Part shown: piece after piece, positions 46,074-54,965 of the stretch
Numbering within the stretch: position 1 is the stretch's first letter
Layout: each line of letters opens with the position of its first letter
The notes under the pieces: generated by a model
What the model saw: the letters and a program-made list of their open reading frames with translations, nothing else
Told to the model about the DNA's origin: nothing
Database searches by the model: none
Translations under genes and position numbers: made by a program
NCBI RefSeq assembly: GCF_900111245.1
Contig: NZ_FOGO01000001.1
Span: forward strand, 434,001-498,000
DNA: 64,000 nucleotides
Source: Streptomyces qinglanensis
Lineage (GTDB): Bacteria; Actinomycetota; Actinomycetes; Streptomycetales; Streptomycetaceae
Reading direction: 5' to 3'

Positions 46074-46122
46074 GTTACCGCCTCCGGGCGGCTCCGTAAC
46101 GCACACGAAAGGGAGTGCTCAC
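46074..46122 (-). promoter_or_regulatory. GlnR-like box upstream of narK
   Basis: Reading the plus strand, 5-mers occur at strict 6-nt spacing: GTTAC (46074-46078), a degenerate slot, GTAAC (46096-46100), GAAAG (46107-46111) and CTCAC (46118-46122). GlnR sites in Streptomyces follow gTnAC-n6-GaAAC-n6-gTnAC, so three adjacent slots and one more in phase fit. The array ends 10 nt upstream of the -10 box. NnaR may bind in the same region. The divergent gene at 46264 is too far for certain shared control. Confidence 0.7.
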
Positions 46123-46263
46123 GCGGGCCGCGGGGACGGTGTGAGGACATCTCCCCGCCGGGCCGATGAATTCCGGCGGCGCGGCCGGTCTCTCCTCCGA
46201 GGACACCCAGGCGGTCCGGGACGCCCCCGGCCCGCCGCACCGACTCGCTCAGGAGGGCGCATC

Positions 46264-46755
46264 ATGCAGCAGCCGCAGAAGATCAAGACGTTCCTCTGGT
46301 ACGACGGGAAGGCCGAGGAGGCAGCGACGTTCTACACCTCGCTGTTCGACGACTCCCGCATCGTGGAGGTCACCCGCTACAACGACGCCGCACCCGGTGA
46401 GACGGGCTCGGTGATGACGGTCGTCTTCGAACTGGCCGGGCAGCAGTTCGTGGCGCTGAACGGCGGCCCGGAGTTCTCCTTCACCGAGGCGATCTCGCTC
46501 CAGGTGGACTGCGACTCCCAGGAGGAGGTGGACACTCTCTGGGAGAAGCTGACCGCCGACGGCGGCCAGGAAGTGCAGTGCGGCTGGCTCAAGGACAAGT
46601 ACGGCCTCTCCTGGCAGATCGTGCCGCGCCGGGTGCTGGAACTGGTCGGCTCCGCGGACCCGGAGGTGTCCGAGCCGGCCACCCGCGCCATGCTCGGCAT
46701 GAAGAAGCTCGACGTGGCCGCGCTGGAGGACGCCGTACGGCAGGGATCCGCCTGA
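46264..46755 (+). CDS. VOC-superfamily protein (PhnB/3-demethylubiquinone methyltransferase-like fold)
   Basis: 163 aa. KIKTFLWYDGKAEEAATFYTSLFDDSRI at the N-terminus and MTVVFELAGQQFVALNGGPEF are typical of the PhnB-like branch of the glyoxalase/bleomycin-resistance fold. WLKDKYGLSWQIVPRRVLELV closes the domain. Database names that call such proteins methyltransferases are misleading, because no SAM site is present. Function is unknown. ATG 46264 has GGAGG upstream. It converges with trpD. Confidence 0.88.
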   Translation: MQQPQKIKTFLWYDGKAEEAATFYTSLFDDSRIVEVTRYNDAAPGETGSVMTVVFELAGQQFVALNGGPEFSFTEAISLQVDCDSQEEVDTLWEKLTADGGQEVQCGWLKDKYGLSWQIVPRRVLELVGSADPEVSEPATRAMLGMKKLDVAALEDAVRQGSA

Positions 46756-46774
46756 GCGGCGGGTGGCCGCCCCC

Positions 46775-46814
46775 GGCGTGCGCGATCCGGATTCCGGTCC
46801 GGACCGCGCACGCC
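46775..46814. terminator. Bidirectional terminator between the VOC gene and trpD
   Basis: A perfect 10-bp stem (46775-46784 with 46805-46814) encloses a second 5-bp TCCGG/CCGGA stem. It lies between convergent genes. Confidence 0.65.
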
Positions 46815-46856
46815 CGCCGCCGCCACGGCCGGCGGCGGGCCACCGTCCTGGCCGTT

Positions 46857-47924
46857 CTAGGGGCGGTTGCTGGCCGCCACCCACCGCTCCAGGGCCGTAC
46901 GCGCCGCGCCCGAGTCGAGCGACTCGGCGGCCCGGGCCATGCCCTGGGCGATCTGCTCGCTCAGCGGGGCACCGGTCGGGTTCAGCGCCGCCAGCGCGGC
47001 GGCGGAGTTGAGCAGCACGGCGTCCCGCACGGGTCCGCGCTCCCCCTCCAGCAGCCGGCGCGCGACATCGGCGTTGTAGGCCGCGTCCGCACCCCGCAGC
47101 GCCTCCACCGGCACCAGTTCCACGCCCACGTCGCGCGGGTCGAAGGTCTCCTCCCGCACGGCACCGTCGCGGACGATCCACACGGTGGAGGTCGCCGTCG
47201 TCGTCAGCTCGTCCAGCCCGTCGTCCCCCCGGAAGACCAGCGCCGAGGAGCCGCGTGCCGCCAGCACCCCGGCGACGATCGGCGCCATCCGTGCGTCGGC
47301 CACCCCGGTCGCCTGCGCACCGACCCGGGCGGGGTTGGTGAGCGGGCCGAGGAAGTTGAAGGGGGTGGGGACCCCCAGTTCCTTGCGGGCCACCGCGACA
47401 TGCCGCAGCGAGGGGTGGAACTTGACCGCGAAGCAGAACGTGATCCCCGCCTCGTCCGCCATCCCGGCGACCCGGTCGGGCGGCAGTTCCAGGTTGACGC
47501 CCAGCTTCTCCAGCACGTCCGAGGCACCGCTGGCGCTGCTCGCGGCACGGTTCCCGTGCTTGACGACCCTGGCGCCGGTGCCGGCGACGACAATCGCCGA
47601 CATGGTGGAGATGTTGACGGTCTTCGCCCGGTCGCCGCCGGTGCCGACGATGTCGACGGTGGGTCCTGGCACCTCGATCGTGCGAGCGTGCGCGTACATC
47701 GCCCGCACGAGGCCCGAGATCTCCTCGACGGTCTCGCCCTTGGCCCGCAGCGCCACGGCGAAGCCCGCGATCTGCACATCGCTCGCCTCGCCCCGCATGA
47801 TCCGGTCCATCGCCCAGGCCGTGGCCTCGGCACTCAGGTCCTCGCCCGCCAGCAGGGCGCTCAGCACGTCGGGCCAGGTACGCGCCGCCACGGTGTCGCC
47901 TCCGGCGGGGACAGCAGCGCTCAT
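46857..47924 (-). CDS. trpD: Anthranilate phosphoribosyltransferase
   Basis: 355 aa. The PRPP loop is [20 protein letters not shown], followed by [23 protein letters not shown], which holds the conserved KHGN and GSAD-like metal/anthranilate sites, and [14 protein letters not shown]. It transfers phosphoribose to anthranilate, the second Trp-specific step, so it uses the product of the TrpEG enzyme at 8.4-10.4 kb although not clustered with it. ATG 47924 has GGAAG upstream. A TAGGGT -10-like box lies near 47980. Confidence 0.95.
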   Translation of the reverse strand: MSAAVPAGGDTVAARTWPDVLSALLAGEDLSAEATAWAMDRIMRGEASDVQIAGFAVALRAKGETVEEISGLVRAMYAHARTIEVPGPTVDIVGTGGDRAKTVNISTMSAIVVAGTGARVVKHGNRAASSASGASDVLEKLGVNLELPPDRVAGMADEAGITFCFAVKFHPSLRHVAVARKELGVPTPFNFLGPLTNPARVGAQATGVADARMAPIVAGVLAARGSSALVFRGDDGLDELTTTATSTVWIVRDGAVREETFDPRDVGVELVPVEALRGADAAYNADVARRLLEGERGPVRDAVLLNSAAALAALNPTGAPLSEQIAQGMARAAESLDSGAARTALERWVAASNRP

Positions 47925-48055
47925 GGGGACCACTTCCTGACTTCCTGGCAACAGAACCGACGCGTATGTGCGGCCACCCTATCGATTCCGGGGGCCCGCC
48001 CGGTCATCCGTCCGGCCTGCGGGCAGAACCGGCGCAGATGGTGCCCGGAACGCCG

Positions 48056-48089
48056 GAAGGGGCCCACGGGCGTACCCGTGGACCCCTTC
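48056..48089 (-). terminator. Terminator of the ctaE-qcrCAB operon
   Basis: A 15-bp stem with one mismatch (48056-48070 with 48075-48089, loop CGTA) lies 30 nt after the qcrB stop on the minus strand. It separates the respiratory operon from trpD. Confidence 0.7.
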
Positions 48090-48118
48090 GGTGTGGCGTG
48101 TCCGGTCTGGCGAACCGG

Positions 48119-49771
48119 TCAGTGGTGCCCGTGTCCGCTCTCGACCTCGCGGTACTCCTCGCGGGTGGGCTTGGGGATCTGTCCCGACTCCCCGAAGTAG
48201 CCCTTCGAGAGCTTGGCGCGCAGCTTCTGCCCGCGGGAGATCTTCCGCTCGACGCCGTTCTCGTCCGTGCCGGGGCCGATCTCCAGCGGCTGGTACTGGT
48301 CGTGCGCGGTGAGCGAGTGCAGCTGCTCCTGGGAGAGCGGCTCGTGGATCTCCACGAACTCGCCGTGCGGCAGCCGCTTGATCGTGCCGGTCTCCCTGCC
48401 GTGCAGCACCTTCTCCCGGTCCTTGCGCTGCAGGCCCAGGCAGATCCGCCGGGTGACCCAGAAGACCAGGACCGGCACCACGAAGAAGCCCACGCGGACG
48501 AACCAGGTGATCGCGTTGATCGACAGGTTGAAGTGCGTCGCCCACAGGTCGTTGCCGCCGCCGACCAGGAGCACGAAGTACCAGGCGATCCACGCCGCCC
48601 CGAACCCGGTCCGGGTCGGCGCGTTGCGCGGCCGGTCGGCGATGTGGTGCTCGCGCTTGTCGCCGGTGACCCACGCCTCGATGAACGGGTACACCGCGAT
48701 CGCGACGAGGACCAGCGGGAAGATGATCATCAGCGGGATGGCCACACCGGGTACCAGTGTGTGGCCCCACAGGTTGATCTCCCAGCCGGGCATCACCCGG
48801 ATCAGGCCCTCGGAGAAGCCCATGTACCAGTCGGGCTGCGCGTTGGTGGAGACCTGGTCCGGCCGGTAGGGGCCCAGCACCCAGATCGGGTTGATCGTGA
48901 AGAGCGCCGCGATGGCCGAGATCACGCCGAAGACCAGGAAGAAGAAGCCTCCCGCCTTGGCCATGTAGACCGGCAGCAGCGGCATGCCGACCACGTTGGA
49001 GTTCTTCCGGCCGGGACCCGCGAACTGGGTGTGCTTGTGGTAGAAGACCAGGATCAGGTGCGCCACCAGCAGTCCGAGCATGATGCCCGGCAGCAGCAGG
49101 ATGTGGGCCGAGTAGAACCTGGCCACGAAGTCGTGCCCCGGGAACTCCCCGCCGAAGAGGAACATCGACACGTAGGTGCCGATGATCGGCGTCGACAGGA
49201 TCGCGCCCTCCATGAACCGCACACCGGTGCCGGAGAGCAGGTCGTCCGGGAGCGAGTAGCCGGTGAAGCCGGTGAACATGCCCAGCACGAAGAGCAGGAA
49301 CCCGAAGACCCAGTTGACCTCGCGCGGCTTGCGGAACGCCCCGGTGAAGAAGACGCGCATCATGTGCACGAACATCGCCGCCAGGAAGATCAGCGCCGCC
49401 CAGTGGTGGATCTGCCGCACCAGCAGACCACCGCGCACGTCGAAGCTGATGTCCATGGTCGAGGCGAACGCCTCGGACATCCGGACACCCTGCATCGGCG
49501 TGTACGCGCCGTGGTACTCCACCTCGTTCATCGACGGGTGGAAGAACAGCGTCAGGTAGACACCGGTCAGGATGATGATGATGAAGCTGTAGAGCGCGAC
49601 CTCGCCCAGCATGAAGGACCAGTGGTCCGGGAAGATCTTGCGCATGTTGGCCTTGGCGAGGCTGTAGATCCCCAGCCGTCCGTCGGCCCAGTCGGCGACC
49701 CGCTCACCCGCGGGTGCCTTCTTCTTGCCCTCGGCAGCCGCGCTGCCCGGGGTCTCGGTTGCAGTACTCAT
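48119..49771 (-). CDS. qcrB: Cytochrome bc1 complex cytochrome b subunit
   Basis: 550 aa, the long actinobacterial form with a C-terminal extension past the last helix. Heme-ligand His pairs are in LVRQIHHWAALIFLAAMFVHMM and SAHILLLPGIMLGLLVAHL, and the Qo-site segment is QPDWYMGFSEG with the PDWY replacing mitochondrial PEWY. It oxidises menaquinol and passes electrons to QcrA and QcrC. ATG 49771 overlaps the qcrA stop (ATGA). The charged C-tail ends in HGHH. It belongs to the bc1-aa3 supercomplex with the cta genes in this window. Confidence 0.96.
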   Translation of the reverse strand: MSTATETPGSAAAEGKKKAPAGERVADWADGRLGIYSLAKANMRKIFPDHWSFMLGEVALYSFIIIILTGVYLTLFFHPSMNEVEYHGAYTPMQGVRMSEAFASTMDISFDVRGGLLVRQIHHWAALIFLAAMFVHMMRVFFTGAFRKPREVNWVFGFLLFVLGMFTGFTGYSLPDDLLSGTGVRFMEGAILSTPIIGTYVSMFLFGGEFPGHDFVARFYSAHILLLPGIMLGLLVAHLILVFYHKHTQFAGPGRKNSNVVGMPLLPVYMAKAGGFFFLVFGVISAIAALFTINPIWVLGPYRPDQVSTNAQPDWYMGFSEGLIRVMPGWEINLWGHTLVPGVAIPLMIIFPLVLVAIAVYPFIEAWVTGDKREHHIADRPRNAPTRTGFGAAWIAWYFVLLVGGGNDLWATHFNLSINAITWFVRVGFFVVPVLVFWVTRRICLGLQRKDREKVLHGRETGTIKRLPHGEFVEIHEPLSQEQLHSLTAHDQYQPLEIGPGTDENGVERKISRGQKLRAKLSKGYFGESGQIPKPTREEYREVESGHGHH

Positions 49772-50835
49772 CCGCGCTCCCAGAAGGCCGGACCGACGGG
49801 CTCCGCGAAGTCGCCCTGCGCTTCGAGGTAGCCGTCCTTGTTGACGCTGATGTCGAGCTGCGGCAGCGGGTGGCCCGCGGGACCGAACAGCACGCGCGCA
49901 CCGTCGGACAGGTCGAAGGTCGACTGGTGGCACGGGCACAGGACGTGGTGGGTCTGCTGCTCGTAGAGGCTGACGGGGCAGCCCACGTGGGTGCAGATCT
50001 TCGAGAAGGCCACGATGCCCTCGTGCGACCAGTCCAGCTCGCGCTTGTCCTTGATGTCGCTCGGCTCCAGCCGGACGATCATCAGGGCGGCCTTGGCGAT
50101 CTCCTTCTGGAACTCCTCGTCGTCCTCCTCCAGGCCCTCGGGCTTGGCGAAGGTGAGCGAGCCGACGGCGATGTCCTCCGGACGCAGCGGCTCGTTCGTG
50201 TTCTCGTTGACGAGCAGCTTGCCCTTCTTCCAGGCCGTGTGCCGCAGCTTGTCCCCGGGCAGCGGGCCCAGGTCACGGAGCAGCACGACGCCGGAGAGCG
50301 GCACCAGGGCCACGGCACCGAACATCGTGTTCCGGATCAGCTTCCGGCGGCCGAGCGCGGACTCCTTGGCGCCCTGCTTGAAGTCGGCGATGACCTTCTC
50401 GCGGACCTCGGGGGTCGCGGCGACGGCGTGCCGCTCGTCGACCATCTCCTCGTCCGACATCAGCGTGCGGGCCCAGTGGACCGCTCCGGCGCCGATGCAG
50501 AACAGGGCGACACCGAGCGTGAGGCCGAGGGAGAGGTTCAGCGCGCTGATGTGCCCGAGTGGCCAGACGTAGATGATCTCGTCGATCGGGAAGGCCACGA
50601 AGGAGGCGATGAAGCCCACCGTGGCGAGCATCGACAGGGTGAAGAGGAAGGCGACGACGCGCTCGGAGCGCTTGGCCGCCCGCTCGTCGATGTCCTGGAT
50701 GCGGTGCTCGTGCGGCGGCAGTCCAGGGTCCACGAAGGGGTCGCCCTCGGCGACCTCCGCACCGTGGGCTGTTTCCTGCTCAGCAGGCAGGTTCTCGTCT
50801 GACACGTTCTCGTCCGGTCCAGTCTCGCTACTCAT
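49768..50835 (-). CDS. qcrA: Cytochrome bc1 complex Rieske iron-sulfur subunit
   Basis: 355 aa. The [2Fe-2S] ligands are in CTHVGCPVS and CPCHQSTF near the C-terminus, with both Cys-His pairs and the disulfide cysteines. Three transmembrane helices in the N-terminal half (for example VVAFLFTLSMLATVGFIASFV) mark the actinobacterial type, which is longer than the single-helix Rieske proteins. A twin-arginine-like RRKL motif precedes the third helix. It takes electrons from menaquinol at QcrB. Both ends overlap neighbours by 4 nt. Confidence 0.96.
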   Translation of the reverse strand: MSSETGPDENVSDENLPAEQETAHGAEVAEGDPFVDPGLPPHEHRIQDIDERAAKRSERVVAFLFTLSMLATVGFIASFVAFPIDEIIYVWPLGHISALNLSLGLTLGVALFCIGAGAVHWARTLMSDEEMVDERHAVAATPEVREKVIADFKQGAKESALGRRKLIRNTMFGAVALVPLSGVVLLRDLGPLPGDKLRHTAWKKGKLLVNENTNEPLRPEDIAVGSLTFAKPEGLEEDDEEFQKEIAKAALMIVRLEPSDIKDKRELDWSHEGIVAFSKICTHVGCPVSLYEQQTHHVLCPCHQSTFDLSDGARVLFGPAGHPLPQLDISVNKDGYLEAQGDFAEPVGPAFWERG

Positions 50836-51644
50836 GACTTCTTGGCCTTTGCGGTCCGAGCGGCGACCCAGACAGCGACAGCGATCAGCACGCCGAGACC
50901 GAAGATCCAGGCGAACATGCCCTCGGCGACCGGGCCGAACCCACCGAGCTTGAACCCACCGGGGCTCTCCGACGTGCCGCTGTTGACCTCCTTCACGTAC
51001 GCGACGATGTCCCGCTTGTCCTTCTCGGGAAGTGCACCGTCGGTGAAGGACGGCATGTTCTGGGGGCCGGTCTGCATGGCCTCGTAGAGGTGCTTGGGGT
51101 CGACATCACCGAGATCGGGGGCGTACTTGCCGTGGGTGAGCGCACCGCCCTCACCGGTGAAGTTGTGGCACTGCGAACAGTTGGTGCGGAAGAGTTCCCC
51201 GCCCCTGGCGATGTCGGCACCGGCCGGGTCGTACATCTCCTTGGTGGGCCGGCTCGGGCCCGAGCCCAGCGAGGCGACGTACGCGGCGAGCTGGTTGATC
51301 TCGTCCTGGTCGTAGATCCTCTTCTTCTTGGGCACCTGGGCGCCGGGCTGCTGGGCCGGCATCCGGCCGGTGCCGACCTGGAAGTCCACCGCCGCGGCCC
51401 CGACACCGACCAGGCTGGGACCGTCGCTGGTCCCCTGGCCGCCGGTCCCGTGGCAGCTGGAGCACCCGGTGGCGTAGAGCTTCTTGCCCTCCTCGATGGC
51501 GAGGGACTGGGTCGACTCCTGCTCGGCCTTGGCCTCGCCCGCGGGAGCGAACGCGGTGTACAGCCCCCCGGTGGCCGCCAGCGCGAAGAGTAGAACGACG
51601 AGCGCCGCCAGCGGATGGCGCCGTCGTGCGGAGAGCTTTTTCAC
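50832..51644 (-). CDS. qcrC: Cytochrome bc1 complex diheme cytochrome c subunit
   Basis: 270 aa. Two heme c motifs are visible, CSSCHG and CSQCHN, in tandem class I folds, with Met ligands further on (for example GPQNMPSF). An N-terminal helix (LAALVVLLFALAATGGLYTAFA) and a C-terminal one (WIFGLGVLIAVAVWVAA) anchor it. In actinobacteria this fused diheme protein replaces a soluble cytochrome c and contacts the aa3 oxidase directly. The ATGA overlap with qcrA shows coupling. The ctaE gene lies 106 nt upstream. Confidence 0.95.
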   Translation of the reverse strand: MKKLSARRRHPLAALVVLLFALAATGGLYTAFAPAGEAKAEQESTQSLAIEEGKKLYATGCSSCHGTGGQGTSDGPSLVGVGAAAVDFQVGTGRMPAQQPGAQVPKKKRIYDQDEINQLAAYVASLGSGPSRPTKEMYDPAGADIARGGELFRTNCSQCHNFTGEGGALTHGKYAPDLGDVDPKHLYEAMQTGPQNMPSFTDGALPEKDKRDIVAYVKEVNSGTSESPGGFKLGGFGPVAEGMFAWIFGLGVLIAVAVWVAARTAKAKKS

Positions 51645-51750
51645 GGATTACCCCGGTGTCAGGATCTTCTCGTCGATGCTGTGTCTGTCCGTCTGTTCCG
51701 TGGTCCGCCTGCGCGGCACGGCGCGCGCGGCGGGACCGCGCCCCGGCCCG

Positions 51751-52368
51751 TTACCGGATCAGGTAGATCGTGGCGAAGAGGCCGATCCAGACGACATCGA
51801 CGAAGTGCCAGTAATAGGACACGACGATGGCGGCGGTGGCCTGGTGGTGAGTGAACCGCCTGGCCGCATAGGTGCGCCCCAGGACGAACAGGAAGGCGAT
51901 GAGACCACCTGTCACGTGCATGCCGTGGAACCCGGTGGTCAGGTAGAACACCGATCCGTACGGACTCGAGGAGAGTGAGGTGCCCTCCTTGACCAGCTCC
52001 GTGTACTCGAAGACCTGGCCGCCGATAAAGATCGCGCCCATGATGAAGGTGACGACGAACCACGCGCGGAGCTTCTTCACGTCACCGCGCTCGGCGGCGA
52101 AGACGCCGAGCTGGCAGGTGAGCGAGGAGAGCACGAGGATCGTGGTGTTCGTCGCCGCGAAGGGAAGATTCAGCTCGGAGGCATGCTCCTTCCAGTACTC
52201 GGCGCCGGTCACCGACCGAAGGGTGAAGTACATCGCGAAGAGGGCCGCGAAGAACATCAGCTCGGAACTCAGCCAGATGATGGTTCCGACGCTGGTGAGG
52301 TTCGGCCGGTTGACCGACGGGTGCGCGTGCCCGGTTTCTACTGCTGTTGCTGTCGCCACGACCGACAT
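51751..52368 (-). CDS. ctaE: Cytochrome c oxidase subunit III
   Basis: 205 aa with five predicted transmembrane helices. Family motifs are [43 protein letters not shown] and [21 protein letters not shown]. It is a structural subunit of the aa3 oxidase. In this genome it heads the qcrCAB operon rather than the ctaC-ctaD-ctaF cluster, the usual actinobacterial arrangement. The start at 52368 is ATG; the divergent receiver-like gene begins 240 nt away. Confidence 0.95.
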   Translation of the reverse strand: MSVVATATAVETGHAHPSVNRPNLTSVGTIIWLSSELMFFAALFAMYFTLRSVTGAEYWKEHASELNLPFAATNTTILVLSSLTCQLGVFAAERGDVKKLRAWFVVTFIMGAIFIGGQVFEYTELVKEGTSLSSSPYGSVFYLTTGFHGMHVTGGLIAFLFVLGRTYAARRFTHHQATAAIVVSYYWHFVDVVWIGLFATIYLIR

Positions 52369-52503
52369 TATGTCGGTCGCTTATCCCGGCCTCACTTCGG
52401 GGGTGCCGTTCGGTGTGTCCGTACCCGGCGGCCGGGCTGTAACCAGGGACGACGGCCCGGACGGCGGCTCCGGCTCCCGCGCACCGGTGCGTGCCGACCG
52501 GTG

Positions 52504-52530
52504 TTGACGGTGCGTCGGAGGGAGTAGCAT
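52504..52530 (+). promoter_or_regulatory. Candidate promoter of the receiver-like gene
   Basis: TTGACG (52504-52509) and TAGCAT (52525-52530) are good hexamers but only 15 nt apart, which is short. The start would be ~70 nt before the ATG at 52609. Confidence 0.35.
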
Positions 52531-52608
52531 CCGAGCGGCGCCACCGCGGAATGTGCCCGAAGCCGCCCGGTGCGTCAGCGGTTCACCCGATACGGACGCG
52601 GAGGAACG

Positions 52609-53022
52609 ATGCAGCCGACCGCCACGGTGCTGGTCTACAGCGACAACGCCACCACCCGCGAGCAGGTGCGGCTCGCAGCGGGCCGCAGGCCCGCAACCGA
52701 TGTGCCCGAGATCCGGTATGTGGAGTGCGCCACCCTGCCGGCCGTGCTCTCCACCCTGGAGGAGTTGCACGTGGACGCCTGCGTGCTGGACGGCGAGACC
52801 GCCCCGGCGGGCGGCATGGGCGTGTGCCGCCAGATCAAGGACGAGATCTTCGACTGCCCCCCGGTGCTGCTGCTGATCGGCAGGCCGCAGGACGCCTGGC
52901 TGGCGACCTGGAGCCGGGCCGAGGCCGCGGTCTCGCACCCGGTGGACCCGGTCGCGCTGGCCGACGCGCTGGCCGGGCTGCTGCGGGACCGCGCGGCCAG
53001 GAGCGACCTGGCCCGCGCCTGA
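52609..53022 (+). CDS. Receiver-like hypothetical protein
   Basis: 137 aa. The Rossmann-like beta-alpha repeats (TATVLVYSDNATTREQVRLAA, VDACVLDGETAPAGGMGVCR, PPVLLLIGRPQDAWLA) are laid out like a response-regulator receiver. The phospho-acceptor Asp is present in CVLDGE, but the usual acidic pair after strand 1 is reduced to SDN and the conserved Lys is replaced in AAVSHPVDP. It may be a non-canonical receiver without kinase control. There is no output domain. ATG 52609 has GGAGGAA upstream. It sits between the two respiratory gene groups. Confidence 0.7.
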   Translation: MQPTATVLVYSDNATTREQVRLAAGRRPATDVPEIRYVECATLPAVLSTLEELHVDACVLDGETAPAGGMGVCRQIKDEIFDCPPVLLLIGRPQDAWLATWSRAEAAVSHPVDPVALADALAGLLRDRAARSDLARA

Positions 53023-53066
53023 AGCCCGGCGCCTGAACCCCGGCGGCGGGGCCCCTCCGGCAAGGT

Positions 53067-53110
53067 GACGCGCCCGTGCTTCCCTCGTTCGAGGGAAGCA
53101 CGGGCGCGTC
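53067..53110. terminator. Long bidirectional terminator
   Basis: A perfect 21-nt inverted repeat (53067-53087 with 53090-53110) around TT, effectively a C(GTTC)G-closed loop, lies between the convergent receiver-like and L,D-transpeptidase genes. It is among the strongest hairpins in the window. Confidence 0.8.
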
Positions 53111-53132
53111 GTTCGCTCTCCTCCGGGGTGGA

Positions 53133-54425
53133 TCACACCGAAGGACGCAGCCGCGCGGCGTCGGCGGGGCCGCTGCCGACGGGCTTGGTGTTGACGGCGC
53201 TGCCCGCACGCCATTTCTTCCAGCCCAGGTTCCAGTCGCCGAAGCCGTTGCCGAAGGGCGCCATCCGGTCGCCGGCCGTGTTGACGTGCTGGACGATGTC
53301 GCCCTGCCGGACGTGGTCGAAGAACCACTTGGCGTTGGAACTGCTCATCCCGGTGCAGCCGTGGCTGGTGTTGGACACGCCCTGGGAGGCGACCGACCAG
53401 GGGGCGCCGTGCACGTACTCGCCGCTGTTGGTGAGCCGGGTGGCCCAGTGGACCCCCAGGTCGTAGAAGTCCCCGGCACCGATGCTGGCGCTGGTCATCC
53501 GGACATAGGGCTCCTTGGTGAGGATCACCTTGATGCCGTTGCGGGTCTCGTAACCCGACTTCCCAGTGGTCACGGGGATGGAACGGATGGTCTTCCCGTT
53601 CTTCTTGACCCTCATGACCAGGGACGAGGCATCGGTGATCGCTTCTATTCGGTCCCCGGTCCGCATCCGGACGGATTCGGTCTTCCCACCGTAGAGACCC
53701 TTGCGCACTTTCAGCCCTTCGAGTGAGGAGCGGAGCGTGATGGAGGCGTGCGCGGGCCAGTAGGAGCGGGGCCGGTAGTGCAGCTCCTTGCTGTTCACCC
53801 AGTGCCAGGAGCCGTCCACATGGGGGGTGGACTTCACCTTCAGTGCACGCTCGACCAGCTCCCGCTGCGCGGGCTTCTTGATCGCCCGGCCCAGCTTCGC
53901 CGTGAGCGGCTGCCCGACGCCGTAGGTGCCGTTGTCCGGGCCCAGCTTGACGCTCAGGTGCTTGGAGACGCCCTTGGTCCGGAAGTGGACTGTGCGCCGC
54001 CCTGGGGCGCCCTCGTCGTTCTCGGTGCTGACCTTGAGGGTGTAGCGGGCATCGGCGGCCAGCGGCCCGGTGCTGCGCCAGTGCTTGCCGTCCTCGGACA
54101 GCTCACCCTGGACCACGTGGCCCGAGGCGTCGCTGGCGAAGATGTCGGTCAGGGTGTCGCCGTGCTGCGCGGTGACCTCCAGCGCCTTGTCCGGGTCGAC
54201 GTCCTTGCTGTCGGCGTCGGCATTGACGGCCACGGCGTCCGTGGCGTCGTAGGGCGCGGAGGCGAGCGAACTCCCGTCGCTGCCCCCGCTGCAGGCGGCG
54301 AGCCCCACGGAGAGGGGCGCCAGCAGCAGGGCGCAGCTACGGACCACCCGGCGCTTGTGCTTGCGGGAGACGGTGCGGGGGGTGAGGACCCCCTCGGCTA
54401 TCGCGGTGTTATGGCTGTGGCTCAT
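53133..54425 (-). CDS. L,D-transpeptidase lipoprotein (YkuD domain, Ldt type)
   Basis: 430 aa. A basic N-terminus and lipobox (SVGLAACSGG) indicate a lipoprotein. Two Ig-like/BIg domains (~60-270) precede the YkuD catalytic domain, with His in GVHWATRLTNSGEYVHGAPW and the Cys motif NTSHGCTGMSS. The enzyme forms 3-3 cross-links between meso-Dpm residues of peptidoglycan and often confers tolerance to beta-lactams. The domain order is that of actinobacterial Ldt proteins such as LdtMt2. The long N-terminal region before the lipobox (~28 aa) is unusual but the ATG fits the open frame. Confidence 0.92.
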   Translation of the reverse strand: MSHSHNTAIAEGVLTPRTVSRKHKRRVVRSCALLLAPLSVGLAACSGGSDGSSLASAPYDATDAVAVNADADSKDVDPDKALEVTAQHGDTLTDIFASDASGHVVQGELSEDGKHWRSTGPLAADARYTLKVSTENDEGAPGRRTVHFRTKGVSKHLSVKLGPDNGTYGVGQPLTAKLGRAIKKPAQRELVERALKVKSTPHVDGSWHWVNSKELHYRPRSYWPAHASITLRSSLEGLKVRKGLYGGKTESVRMRTGDRIEAITDASSLVMRVKKNGKTIRSIPVTTGKSGYETRNGIKVILTKEPYVRMTSASIGAGDFYDLGVHWATRLTNSGEYVHGAPWSVASQGVSNTSHGCTGMSSSNAKWFFDHVRQGDIVQHVNTAGDRMAPFGNGFGDWNLGWKKWRAGSAVNTKPVGSGPADAARLRPSV

Positions 54426-54481
54426 GTGCCCAAAATATGAAGAATCGTCATTTCGGGCCCGCTGAGTGCGTACAAACGGGT

Positions 54482-54507
54482 CGGCCCCCCGGAGTGTCGG
54501 GGGGCCG
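54482..54507 (-). terminator. Terminator of the ctaC-ctaD-ctaF operon
   Basis: A perfect 10-bp GC stem (54482-54491 with 54498-54507) with a GAGTGT loop lies 60 nt after the ctaF stop on the minus strand. Confidence 0.65.
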
Positions 54508-54566
54508 GTCCTTGCTCTTCGGTTGTGGTGCTGTTCCGCCGGACCGCTCCGCGGCCGGCTCGGCGG

Positions 54567-54965
54567 CTACTGGGTGCGGCTCTCACCGTGGTAGTACTCG
54601 AACACCCAGCCGAACAGGCCGATCAGCAGCAGCGGCGCCGAGACGTAGACAAGCCACCAGCCGATGGCCACGCCCAGGAAGGCGAAGGCGCCGCCGAGGC
54701 CCAGGGCCAGCGGCTGCCAGCTCCACGGGCTGAAGAAGCCCAGCTCGCCGGCGTCGTCCGCGACATCCGCCTCCTTGTTGTCCTGCGCCCCGGTGTCCAC
54801 CCGGCGCGCGGTGAACGCCAGGTAGTAGCCGATCATGATCGACAGGCCGAAGGCCAGGAAGAGGCCGGTGGTGCCCACCGGCTCCTTCGACCAGAGACCG
54901 TAGGTGACGGCGACTGCCAGCAGGAAGACCGACAGCCACAGGAACATCTTGCCCTGGATCTTCAC
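54567..54965 (-). CDS. ctaF: Cytochrome c oxidase subunit IV (actinobacterial CtaF)
   Basis: 132 aa with four predicted helices in two hairpins ([70 protein letters not shown]). It is the small accessory subunit found with CtaD in actinobacteria. GTG 54965 overlaps the ctaD stop by 4 nt (GTGA). No cofactor ligands are expected in this subunit. Confidence 0.93.
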   Translation of the reverse strand: MKIQGKMFLWLSVFLLAVAVTYGLWSKEPVGTTGLFLAFGLSIMIGYYLAFTARRVDTGAQDNKEADVADDAGELGFFSPWSWQPLALGLGGAFAFLGVAIGWWLVYVSAPLLLIGLFGWVFEYYHGESRTQ

